From positions 1 through 64,000 of the forward strand of contig JAJFGO010000107.1 in the NCBI GenBank assembly GCA_021776095.1: a stretch of DNA of 64,000 nt, given 5' to 3'. The DNA is from Kiloniellaceae bacterium. Lineage in GTDB: Bacteria; Pseudomonadota; Alphaproteobacteria; Kiloniellales; J153. Shown here in pieces: positions 1 to 7,306 of this stretch. Position numbers and translations under genes: made by a program. The notes below the pieces were generated by a model. That model was not told the DNA's origin, made no database searches, and saw only the letters and a program-made list of their open reading frames with translations. Every line of letters begins with the position of its first letter. The first letter of the stretch is position 1.

Positions 1-1044
1 GACGGCAAGATCAGCAGCCTACTGGCCGAGCAATCGCCCGCGGCGCCGGACGATACGGTGGATGAACCCGAAGCCCTTGAGGCCCCGGCGGCGGAAATGA
101 GCCCTGCGGACCCGCAGCATGACGATCCGACCGAAGACACCGATGCGCCGATTGCTGAATTTGCCGATGACCTTCCGCAAGCGTTGGACGTGTCCGAAGA
201 CGGGCCGGAGGCCCTGCCCGAGGCCGAGTTGAAGACGGCATCGCCGGAAGGTCCGGCAGCCGAAGCCGAGCCGGCAACCGAATTGGTGATGGACGCGCCG
301 GCCGCCGAAGACGACATCGTGTTCGAGGATATGCCCGAGGCCGACCTGGCGGCCGAGTTGGAGATGGAAACGCCGGCCGCCGAGGACGACATCGCGGTCG
401 AGGATATGCCCGAGGCCGATCTGACGGCCGAGTTGGAGATGGAAGCTCCGGCCGCCGAGGACGACATCGCGGTCGAGGATATGCCCGAGGCCGACCTGAC
501 GGCCGAGTTGGCGGTGGAAGCCCCCGAAGAGCCCGTCGCCCAAGACGATCCAGCGAACGAAGACGTGCCCGCCGCCGAGGAAACCGAAGTCGCCGAGTCG
601 GGGGAGTTCCAGGTCGTCGAGGCCGAGGAACCCCAGGTCGCCGAGGCTGAGGAATCCGCGGTCGCTGAAACCGAAGAAGCCCTGGTTGCCGAAGCCGAGG
701 ACATACCAAACGACGTCGACGTCGACCCGCCCCAGGATCAGGCTGAGTCGCCCGAGGCCTTGAACGTGGCGGTCATGGCAGAGGCGCCAGAAGTTGACCC
801 GGGCCTAGAAAGCCTGGTCGACGACGAGCAAGCTGCCCCCGACATCCCAGCGGTCGCGGCCGCCGCCCCCGATGCCGGCGGCGCGGAAGCCTCTAGCTTG
901 GAAGACATCATGCGGCGCGTCAGCAAATTGCTGGAGGACGAGGGCGCGGACGGTCCCTTGTCCGGCGGCGGTTCCCAGAGCGAGGAAAGCGCGGCTCCGC
1001 CCTTCGATCCTGCCGACCTCCCCAAGACTGCATCCGGCGTCTGA
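1..1044 (+). CDS. Acidic repeat protein, C-terminal part (partial)
   Basis: The reading frame is open from the first base of the window, so the start lies upstream. The visible part, about 347 residues, is very rich in Glu, Asp, Ala, Pro and Val. It contains three tandem 25-residue units and then degenerate EVAE/QVAEAEE-type repeats. The only non-repetitive segment is near the C-terminus, where a short helix-like motif reads SLEDIMRRVSKLLEDE. That faintly recalls the 'MEEIL.SIRRII' motif of PopZ/DUF2497 proteins, but it sits at the wrong end and the PopZ C-terminal helices are absent, so I do not assign that family. Function unknown; an intrinsically disordered acidic linker or scaffold is the best description. 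Codon use and GC match the neighbours. Confidence 0.7.
   Translation, partial: DGKISSLLAEQSPAAPDDTVDEPEALEAPAAEMSPADPQHDDPTEDTDAPIAEFADDLPQALDVSEDGPEALPEAELKTASPEGPAAEAEPATELVMDAPAAEDDIVFEDMPEADLAAELEMETPAAEDDIAVEDMPEADLTAELEMEAPAAEDDIAVEDMPEADLTAELAVEAPEEPVAQDDPANEDVPAAEETEVAESGEFQVVEAEEPQVAEAEESAVAETEEALVAEAEDIPNDVDVDPPQDQAESPEALNVAVMAEAPEVDPGLESLVDDEQAAPDIPAVAAAAPDAGGAEASSLEDIMRRVSKLLEDEGADGPLSGGGSQSEESAAPPFDPADLPKTASGV
289..513 (+). repeat. Three tandem 75-bp coding repeats
   Basis: Three in-frame 75-bp units begin at 289, 364 and 439, each encoding 25 residues of the pattern M-[DE]-x-PAAEDDI-x-x-EDMPEADL-x-AELE. Copies two and three are almost identical in DNA, which points to recent slippage or unequal recombination. 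A degenerate fourth copy begins at 514. Confidence 0.9.
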
Positions 1045-1068
1045 GGACGCCGACTTGGCGGATTCGCG

Positions 1069-2721
1069 TTAGCGGCTGTCCTCAATCGCCGAAAGCGCCT
1101 CGGGCGTATCCACGTCGAGCAGGACACCGGCGCCGGGGTCGACCTCATCCATAGCGACCTCGCACACCAGTTCCGGGTACTCGCCCATTAGGTGCCGGGC
1201 ACCGACATCGCCCGCGATCTCCTGGATCTCAGCCGCGAAACGCAGGGCAAAGAGCACCGGATTGCCGCGTTTGCCGTCCCAGGTCGGAACGCAGATCGCC
1301 CGGCCCTCCAACGGGTTGAAGGCAGCGATCAGGCGGTCGATCACCGCCGGGCCGACCCGCGGCATGTCGCCAAGGCAGACGACGACCCCATCGGCGTCGC
1401 CGGGCAGGGCGCCCAATCCACGGTGCAACGAGGTGCTCAATCCAGCCCCGTAATCGGGGTTGTGCACGAATTCGCCCTTGAGGTCCGCCAAAGCGGCCTC
1501 GACCCCTTCGCGCTCATGCCCGGTCACGACCACCACCGGGTCGGCCATGGAGGCGAGAACGCCCTCCAGCACCCCCTTGACCATGGCTCGGCCGTCAACC
1601 TCCGCCAGCAGCTTGTTGCGCGCGCCCATACGGCGCGATTGGCCGGCGGCCAAAACCACGGCCGCAATGCGCGGCGCCCGCGGTGCCAGGGTTGGCGGGG
1701 GTTCGACCGCCGCGGCGCGGGGCAGGGGGCGCAGTCCGATCTCCTTCAACAAGCCGCCCGCGCCCATGCGCATAACGTCGCGCGCGGTCACCGGCAGGTC
1801 GGCGATCAGGCGCTGCAGCACCCAGTCGAAGCCGTTCAATTTGGGCGAGCGGGCGCAACCGGGCAGGCCGAGCACCGGCGTATCGCCCAGATGCGCCAGC
1901 AAGATCAGGTTGCCGGGATCGACCGGCATCCCGAAGTGGTCGATTACGCCACCGGATGCGACAATTCCGGCCGGCACCACATCGCGCCGATCGACGATCG
2001 CCGAGGCGCCGGAGATCAGAACGATCTCGCACCCACGAGCGCGCAAATCGGCGATCGCGGCTGCGACCTCGTCCTGGGCGTGTCCGCAGCGCGCCTCCAG
2101 GGCCGCCGGGCAGTCCAAGGCCGCCAGGCGCGCGTCGAGCGCGTCGCGGGTCTTATCCAAGATCGAGTCTTTCATGCCCGCCAAGCGGGTCTGCACCAAT
2201 CCGGCCTGCCGGGGCCGCAAGAGCGCCAGTTGCAAGAGCGCGCCGTCGCCGGCACGCGCCGCCGTCAGGCAACGCTGCAAGACCGCGCCGGGCACGGCAA
2301 ATGGGATGATCTTCACCGTCGCGACCATTTGGCGCGGCTCCACCAGGTCGTAGGGTGCCAGGGTGGCCAGAGTCACCGCCTCGTCGATCAAGTTCAGCGC
2401 GTCGAGACGATCCCGGTCGAGGACCAGGATGCCGCGCCGTGCTGCAATGAGATTGACGCGTCCCGTGAAGGCGGCACTGAGGCTGAGATTTTGACCGGTT
2501 TCCGCGATCGCTTCGCCTAGGCGTGCGGCCGCCTCATCCTCGTGGACTTCGCCGTCTTCAAGACGGGCGGCAATGACGCTCTCGATCCCGGCCGCGTGCA
2601 GAACCGCAAGGTCCTCTGCGGACAGGATCCGGCCCTTCTTGAAATGAGACGCGCCGGCCCTGAGCGTGTGGGCGAGGATCGCGCCAGCGGCTTGATTCAG
2701 GGGCGTCGGCCCGAATTTCAC
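1069..2721 (-). CDS. Two-domain molybdenum cofactor cytidylyltransferase (MoCF-binding + MocA-like)
   Basis: A 550-residue protein with two modules. Residues 1 to about 330 resemble the MoeA/MogA-type molybdopterin-binding fold, with LISGASAIVDRRDVVP at about 235-250. Residues about 350-550 are a MobA/MocA nucleotidyltransferase, with the signature LAAGQSRRMGARNKLL at 357-372, CLGDMPR at 449-455 and LDVDTPEAL near the C-terminus. MocA enzymes transfer CMP to molybdopterin to make the MCD cofactor used by xanthine-oxidase-family enzymes. The gene overlaps xdhC (2718-3428) by 4 bp and closes the coxDE/xdhC cluster, which supports a role in cofactor maturation. Known fusions of this kind are annotated 'molybdopterin-binding/glycosyltransferase family 2'; the second half of that label is misleading. 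Confidence 0.88.
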   Translation of the reverse strand: MKFGPTPLNQAAGAILAHTLRAGASHFKKGRILSAEDLAVLHAAGIESVIAARLEDGEVHEDEAAARLGEAIAETGQNLSLSAAFTGRVNLIAARRGILVLDRDRLDALNLIDEAVTLATLAPYDLVEPRQMVATVKIIPFAVPGAVLQRCLTAARAGDGALLQLALLRPRQAGLVQTRLAGMKDSILDKTRDALDARLAALDCPAALEARCGHAQDEVAAAIADLRARGCEIVLISGASAIVDRRDVVPAGIVASGGVIDHFGMPVDPGNLILLAHLGDTPVLGLPGCARSPKLNGFDWVLQRLIADLPVTARDVMRMGAGGLLKEIGLRPLPRAAAVEPPPTLAPRAPRIAAVVLAAGQSRRMGARNKLLAEVDGRAMVKGVLEGVLASMADPVVVVTGHEREGVEAALADLKGEFVHNPDYGAGLSTSLHRGLGALPGDADGVVVCLGDMPRVGPAVIDRLIAAFNPLEGRAICVPTWDGKRGNPVLFALRFAAEIQEIAGDVGARHLMGEYPELVCEVAMDEVDPGAGVLLDVDTPEALSAIEDSR

Positions 2722-3428
2722 GCCGTGGCCTTCACCAGGGGCGCCGCGCCATGCAGCACTTGGGTCATTTGGGCCAAGATGGAAATCGCAATCTCGGCGG
2801 GACTCTTGGCGCCGATGGCCAGGCCAATGGGCGCGTGAATGCGCGTCAGCGCCGCCTCGTCCAGCCCCGCGTCACGCAGGCGGGCGAGACGTTTGGCATG
2901 GGTCCGGGTGCTGCCGAGCGCGCCCACATAGAAGGCCGGGGAGGCGAGGGCGACGCCGAGTGCCGGATCGTCCAGCTTGGGGTCGTGGGTCAGCACCACG
3001 ACCGCGGTGCGTCGATCCGGCTTCAAGGCCCGCAAGGCCTCGTCCGGCCAATCGCTCAGTAAGTCCACCGCCGGAAAGCGTGCCTCCGTCGCCCAGGCCT
3101 GGCGCGGGTCGACAACCACGACCTCGTAGCCGGCTTCGCTGGCCATGGGGATCAGGCGCTGCGCGATATGCACCGCGCCAACCACGATCAGGCGCAAAGG
3201 CGGGTTGAAGACATGCACGAAGAGGGCTGTGCCCTCGATCGGTCCGCTACGATCGCGGTCCAGGGCATCCCGAGCTTGCGCGAGAAAGTTCTCGACCAGA
3301 ATCAGATCGCCTTGCGCGACCTCGCTGTCGAGGAGTGCTTGCTCTCCACTATCCAGGTCTGTCACCAGGGCGACCGGGCGCTTGGCGGCCCGGGCCGCCT
3401 GGAGCGCTTCGAAGGTCGTGCGTTTCAT
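2718..3428 (-). CDS. xdhC: XdhC-type protein, Rossmann-domain form
   Basis: A 236-residue protein of the XdhC/CoxI family, which binds molybdenum cofactor and delivers its sulfurated form to xanthine-dehydrogenase-like apoenzymes. The C-terminal XdhC Rossmann domain is complete: VVGAVHIAQ (82-90), THDPKLDDPAL (147-157), YVGALGSTRTHAKR (167-180) and PIGLAIGAKSPAEIAISI (200-217). The usual N-terminal XdhC/CoxI domain is short here; that domain is found as a separate protein in the next upstream gene. So the typical two-domain XdhC appears split over two genes. Translationally coupled to the MocA-like gene by a 4-bp overlap. Confidence 0.88.
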   Translation of the reverse strand: MKRTTFEALQAARAAKRPVALVTDLDSGEQALLDSEVAQGDLILVENFLAQARDALDRDRSGPIEGTALFVHVFNPPLRLIVVGAVHIAQRLIPMASEAGYEVVVVDPRQAWATEARFPAVDLLSDWPDEALRALKPDRRTAVVVLTHDPKLDDPALGVALASPAFYVGALGSTRTHAKRLARLRDAGLDEAALTRIHAPIGLAIGAKSPAEIAISILAQMTQVLHGAAPLVKATA

Positions 3429-3438
3429 GGCCTCGCTC

Positions 3439-3765
3439 TCAATCCAGGCGCTCGACGAAGACCCGCACCGTACCGCCGCAAGCCAGGCCGACTTCCCACG
3501 CCATCTCGTCGGTCACACCGAATTCCAACAGCTTAGGCGTGCCTGTTTCCATAGCTTGCCGGGCCTCGAGGACCACGGTGCCCTCGATGCAGCCGCCGGA
3601 AACCGAGCCGACCATGGCACCCGCCTCGTCGACCGCGAGTTGGCTGCCGACCGGGCGGGGCGAGGAGCCCCAGGTGGAGACCACCGTGGCCAGGGCGACC
3701 TTGCGGCCCTCCAGGCGCCAGCGCCCAGCTTGGTCCAGGATATTTTCGCCCTTGGACATGCTCAC
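3439..3765 (-). CDS. XdhC/CoxI N-terminal domain protein
   Basis: About 108 residues forming a stand-alone XdhC/CoxI domain: ATVVSTWGSSPRPVGSQLAV, then GSVSGGCIEG and the C-terminal GLACGGTVRVFVE with its conserved Cys. I chose the GTG at 3765, which overlaps the stop of the upstream VWA gene as GTGA and has GGAGG about 7 nt upstream. An ATG at 3759 or an upstream ATG at 3780 are the alternatives. It probably acts together with the following Rossmann-domain XdhC protein as the cofactor-loading chaperone. Confidence 0.82.
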   Translation of the reverse strand: MSMSKGENILDQAGRWRLEGRKVALATVVSTWGSSPRPVGSQLAVDEAGAMVGSVSGGCIEGTVVLEARQAMETGTPKLLEFGVTDEMAWEVGLACGGTVRVFVERLD

Positions 3766-5075
3766 GATGCCGCCTCCCATTGATAGCGCGCCGAATCCTG
3801 CCGTCGGCTGACCGGCCGGCTGAGAACGCCGGCCAGGTCACTGAGACTCTCCAGATTGTGGACGCTACGAAAATCGTCCACGTGGGGCACCAAGGCCTTA
3901 GCCCCTAGGGATTTTGGCTCGTAACCCTCATAGCGCAAGAGAGGATTGAGCCAGATCAGCCACCGGCAGGACTTGTGCAAACGCTCCACCTCGGCCGCCA
4001 GGCCTTCCGCGTTGTCGCGGTCCAAGCCGTCGGAAATGAACAGCACCACCGCGCCCTGGCCGAGCACCCGGCGCGACCAGTGGCGGTTGAAATTCTGGAG
4101 GCAGGCGCCGATCCGGGTGCCGCCGGACCAGTCCAAAACCGCGTGGGCCACCTTCTCCAGGGCGATATCCACGTCTTTCTGGCGCAAATGGCGGGTCACG
4201 TTGGTCAGGCGCGTGCCGAAGACGAAGGTATGAACCCGATCACGGTCATTGGTGACCGCATGCATGAAGTGCAACAGCATGCGCGAATAGCGGCTCATGG
4301 ACCCAGAAACATCGCAGATCACGACCAGGGGCGGGTGCCGGCGGCGTGGGCTTTTCCAGCGCAGCGGGATAATGTCCCCGCCAGAACGCATGGCCGCGCG
4401 CATAGTCGCCCGCAAATCGGCGCGCCGACCCGCGCGGGCCGCACGGAAGCGGCGGGTCGGCACCTCGACAATGGGCAGGCGCATCTTGGCAATGGCGGCT
4501 TTAGCCCGGGCGATCTCCTGGACCGACATATCCTCGAAGTCGATCTCGTGTAACTGCTCCTGGGACGAGAAGGTGAGGGCGGCATCGATTTCGATCTCGT
4601 CCTCGGCGCGCTCGCGCACCGGTTCCTCGCGGTCAGACTGGGCGGCGTGCAGCGCCTCTGCTACGCGCCGGTTGAGCTCCATGGCATCGTCGGTGTCGTC
4701 GCTGCCGGCGGCGCGCACGTCCGGCAACAACACGCCCATCATCTTTTCCAGGATCTTCGGGTTGCGCCAAAAGACGTGAAAGGTCTGGTCGAACAGCTCC
4801 TTCTGGTCACGCCGGTTGACGAAGACCGCGTGCAACGCCCAGTAGAAATCCTCGCGTCGGCTCAGGCCCAGGCATTGCACCGCACGCACGGCGGTCAGGA
4901 CCTTGCCCGGACCGACTGGCAACCCGGCGGCACGCAAGGTGCGGGCGAAATGCATGATGTTCGCGACCAGGCGGCTACCCTCGATTGGCGCGTCCTTCAG
5001 GGCGAAGGCCGGCGGCGGCATGCCGGCGCATTGTCCGCCCGATCCATTCGCGCCTGAGTCGCGCTCCTCGGTCAT
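3762..5075 (-). CDS. VWA-domain protein, CoxE type
   Basis: A 437-residue VWA protein of the CoxE family, partner of the MoxR/CoxD ATPase in maturing the metal centre of Mo-dependent CO dehydrogenase and relatives. A helical N-terminal half (about 30-210) is followed by a VWA domain from about 249. Its metal-ion-dependent adhesion motif DVSGSMS is at 255-261, with GGTRIG at about 318-323 and FISDGLD at about 346-352. There is no signal peptide, so it is cytoplasmic. It sits two genes downstream of the MoxR ATPase, with a VOC gene between them. The role is inferred from the family and neighbours; the client molybdoenzyme is not in this window. Confidence 0.85.
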   Translation of the reverse strand: MTEERDSGANGSGGQCAGMPPPAFALKDAPIEGSRLVANIMHFARTLRAAGLPVGPGKVLTAVRAVQCLGLSRREDFYWALHAVFVNRRDQKELFDQTFHVFWRNPKILEKMMGVLLPDVRAAGSDDTDDAMELNRRVAEALHAAQSDREEPVRERAEDEIEIDAALTFSSQEQLHEIDFEDMSVQEIARAKAAIAKMRLPIVEVPTRRFRAARAGRRADLRATMRAAMRSGGDIIPLRWKSPRRRHPPLVVICDVSGSMSRYSRMLLHFMHAVTNDRDRVHTFVFGTRLTNVTRHLRQKDVDIALEKVAHAVLDWSGGTRIGACLQNFNRHWSRRVLGQGAVVLFISDGLDRDNAEGLAAEVERLHKSCRWLIWLNPLLRYEGYEPKSLGAKALVPHVDDFRSVHNLESLSDLAGVLSRPVSRRQDSARYQWEAAS

Positions 5076-5109
5076 CTCAAATCCATGCCCTCAATACCGC
5101 ATACCCAAG

Positions 5110-5550
5110 CTAGGCCGGCAGCGCGAGCGTGCCGTTTTCGCGCAGGGGGAAGAATGGGTTCCAGGCGACCTCCCAGGGATGGCCGTCTGGATCGGCGAAA
5201 TAGCCCGAATAGCCGCCCCAGAAAACGTCCTCGGCGGGCTTCAGGATTTTAGCCCCGGCAGCTGCCGCCTCCGACAAGATTTCGTCGACCTCTTCACGGC
5301 TGCGCGCATTGTGGGCCAGGGTGAAGCCGCCAAACCCGCCCGGCTCGCCGGGCGGCAGCTTGGCGTCCTCGGCCAAGGCGTCCCGGCCATAGAGGCCCAG
5401 AACGACGCCGCCCATGTCCATGAACACGATCGATTCATTGCCGGCGCTGGACATCGTCCAACCTAGGCCCTGTTCGTAGAAACGGCGGCTGGCGGCCAGA
5501 TCCACGACTCCCAGGGCAACGATGCTGAGCCTCTGTTCCAATACATACAC
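5110..5550 (-). CDS. VOC-fold (glyoxalase/dioxygenase superfamily) protein
   Basis: A 146-residue single VOC unit made of two beta-alpha-beta-beta-beta repeats: LSIVALGVVDLAASRRFYEQGLGW at the N-terminus and a second half ending GYSGYFADPDGHPWEVAWNPFF, the usual C-terminal signature with a metal-ligand-type Glu. This subfamily includes glyoxalases, resistance proteins and extradiol dioxygenases, and the sequence does not show which. It lies between the moxR/coxD-type and coxE-type genes on the same strand, an uncommon position, so it may belong to the operon rather than to general detoxification. Confidence 0.8.
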   Translation of the reverse strand: MYVLEQRLSIVALGVVDLAASRRFYEQGLGWTMSSAGNESIVFMDMGGVVLGLYGRDALAEDAKLPPGEPGGFGGFTLAHNARSREEVDEILSEAAAAGAKILKPAEDVFWGGYSGYFADPDGHPWEVAWNPFFPLRENGTLALPA

Positions 5551-5580
5551 TCCGCGTTCGGTCTTTTTATTTGGCGCGCT

Positions 5581-6504
5581 CTAGGAGGCGGCCGCGGCCG
5601 CGCGCTTGACTTCCTTGAGAATGCCGGCCGCCTCACTACCCTCGATCCGGGCGATATCGTCCTGGTATTTGAGTAGCACGCCCAATGTGGTATCGATGGT
5701 CTCCGGGTCCAGCGCGACCTTGTCGAGCTGGATCAGAGCGTCGGCCCAGTCGATGGTCTCGGCGATACCGGGCAGCTTGAAGAGGTCGGCCTTGCGCAAT
5801 TCCTGCACGAAGGCGACCACTTCGCGGGCCAGGGCCTCCGGCGCGTTGGGGGCCTTGAGGCGCAGGATCTCCAATTCGCGCGCCGCGTTCGGATAATCCA
5901 GCCAGTGATAGAAACAGCGGCGCTTGAGGGCGTCGTGGATTTCCCGGGTCCGGTTCGAAGTGATGATGACAATCGGCGGTGCCGGCGCCTTGACCGTGCC
6001 GAGTTCCGGAATGGTGACCTGATAGTCGGACAAGACCTCGAGCAGGAAGGCTTCGAAAGGTTCGTCGCTCCGGTCCAACTCGTCGATCAGCAACACCGGC
6101 GGGCCGGCCAGGCCCGGCTTGAGGGCCTGGAGAATTGGCCGCTCGATCAGAAAGCGTTCCTGAAAAATATCCTCGGCTAGAGTATCACGGTCCCGGTCGC
6201 CGGCGGCCTCGGACAGGCGGATCTCAACCATCTGGCGCGGGTAATTCCACTCATAGACCGCCGAGTTGACGTCCAAGCCCTCGTAGCATTGCAGCCGCAG
6301 CAACCGGCGGCCCAGGGTTTCGGCCAGGACCTTGGCGATCTCGGTCTTGCCGACCCCGGCCTCGCCCTCAAGGAACAGCGGCCGGCGCAACTGAAGCGCC
6401 AGGTGCAAGACCGTCGCCAGGCTGCGCTCCGCCACGTAAGAGCCGTCCTGTAGAAGTTTCAGTACTTCGTCAGGAGAGGCGGGCAAGTATTTGGTTGAGG
6501 GCAT
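5581..6504 (-). CDS. MoxR-family AAA+ ATPase, CoxD type
   Basis: A 307-residue MoxR ATPase with Walker A GEAGVGKT at 47-54, Walker B VLLIDELD at 137-144 and a sensor-1/arginine region ITSNRTREIHDALKRRC at about 181-197. MoxR proteins act with VWA partners as chaperones inserting metal cofactors; the CoxD/CoxE pair does this for the Mo-Cu centre of CO dehydrogenase. It is the first gene of the minus-strand set running through VOC, coxE-like, two xdhC-type genes and the mocA-like gene. The 124 bp upstream (6505-6628) should hold the operon promoter, but no clear sigma-70 site was recognised. Confidence 0.88.
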   Translation of the reverse strand: MPSTKYLPASPDEVLKLLQDGSYVAERSLATVLHLALQLRRPLFLEGEAGVGKTEIAKVLAETLGRRLLRLQCYEGLDVNSAVYEWNYPRQMVEIRLSEAAGDRDRDTLAEDIFQERFLIERPILQALKPGLAGPPVLLIDELDRSDEPFEAFLLEVLSDYQVTIPELGTVKAPAPPIVIITSNRTREIHDALKRRCFYHWLDYPNAARELEILRLKAPNAPEALAREVVAFVQELRKADLFKLPGIAETIDWADALIQLDKVALDPETIDTTLGVLLKYQDDIARIEGSEAAGILKEVKRAAAAAS

Positions 6505-6628
6505 TATTTATGCTCAGCGGTGTCCGAATTTCACAATCGGTCCAGCCGAGGCGGCGGGACCAATCGACTATAGGGTTCCGCTGCGCAAAGGCAACGCGGG
6601 GACAAGGCAGTTCCGGGCCTAGCGAGGC

Positions 6629-6967
6629 CTACTTTTGCGTCCAGCTACCGTCCGGCTTTTGCAGCCAGGTGCCGGGGGCGACGTCCTTGATAATCTCCAT
6701 GGCATACACCTTGCCTACCTCAGCGGCGTTCACGCCCTGAGACGCCGCGCGCTTCTGATAAATCTGTTTCCGCTGTGCGTTGACTTGATTCACGAAGGAT
6801 TGAGCGCTCGAATCGCGCGCGGCGAGATAGCCGTCGAAGCGCTCGCCGACTGCGCCGGATGCACGCAGCGCATCCAGAGACTGGGCCTGAAGCGGGCCGC
6901 CCATGAACGCGACCACGGCAAACGCCAAGGTCAGCACACCAAGGGCGCGGTGAATTCGTTGTAACAT
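6629..6967 (-). CDS. ydbL: YdbL-family (DUF1318) periplasmic protein
   Basis: A 112-residue protein with a signal peptide (about residues 1-29, hydrophobic LGVLTLAFAVVAF and an A-Q-A-type cleavage site). A compact domain follows, with RASGAVGERFDGYLAARD and a C-terminal GTWLQKPDGSWTQK. This matches YdbL/DUF1318. In E. coli YdbL acts with YdbH and the lipoprotein YnbE, and here the same three genes occur in the order ydbH, ynbE, ydbL on one strand. It is reported to modulate YdbH-YnbE assembly. Assignment rests on sequence style plus the conserved gene trio. Confidence 0.85.
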   Translation of the reverse strand: MLQRIHRALGVLTLAFAVVAFMGGPLQAQSLDALRASGAVGERFDGYLAARDSSAQSFVNQVNAQRKQIYQKRAASQGVNAAEVGKVYAMEIIKDVAPGTWLQKPDGSWTQK

Positions 6968-6990
6968 GATGGATCTCCCCTGATGCCTGC

Positions 6991-7227
6991 CTAGAACAAG
7001 TTCGGGTTGGCCTCAATGTCGTCTTCGGCCTGTTCCTCGAGCTTAACGCGTACGTCGGCGTCCAGCTTGATATTCAGGTTGATGGTGATCGGTTCCTGCG
7101 GCGCTTGGACCTGCACCGTCGGTTGGCATGCGGCGCTCAGGACCGCGGCGGTCAGAAAAGCGAAGATGACGGGCACTTGGCGCGCGAATCTCGCAGACCG
7201 GCCTTCGGCAATGGATCTCAAAGTCAT
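6991..7227 (-). CDS. ynbE: YnbE-like outer-membrane lipoprotein
   Basis: A small lipoprotein of 78 residues from the ATG at 7227, which has GGGGGTGA just upstream; a GTG at 7236 or a TTG at 7242 are less likely. The lipobox reads LSAAC, followed by QPTVQVQAP and EPITINLNIKLDADV, closely matching E. coli YnbE. In E. coli YnbE stacks as a beta-strand multimer on the C-terminus of YdbH to complete a bridge across the periplasm. It lies between ydbH and ydbL. Confidence 0.88.
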   Translation of the reverse strand: MTLRSIAEGRSARFARQVPVIFAFLTAAVLSAACQPTVQVQAPQEPITINLNIKLDADVRVKLEEQAEDDIEANPNLF

Positions 7228-7306
7228 TGTCGTCACCCCCAAAATAGCTTCGAAGCCAATCCGGCTCGGCGCCGATTCGCGCGTGCCTTAACATTCTATA
7301 CGTTTC

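Noticed and set aside
872-1044. PopZ/DUF2497 identity for the first protein
   Set aside because: The SLEDIMRRVSKLLEDE segment looks similar to the PopZ N-terminal helix but lies at the C-terminus and no PopZ C-terminal helices follow.
1192-2520. Long plus-strand open frame opposite the MocA-like gene
   Set aside because: It is antisense shadow of a clearly conserved two-domain protein; its translation is low-complexity and matches no family I know.
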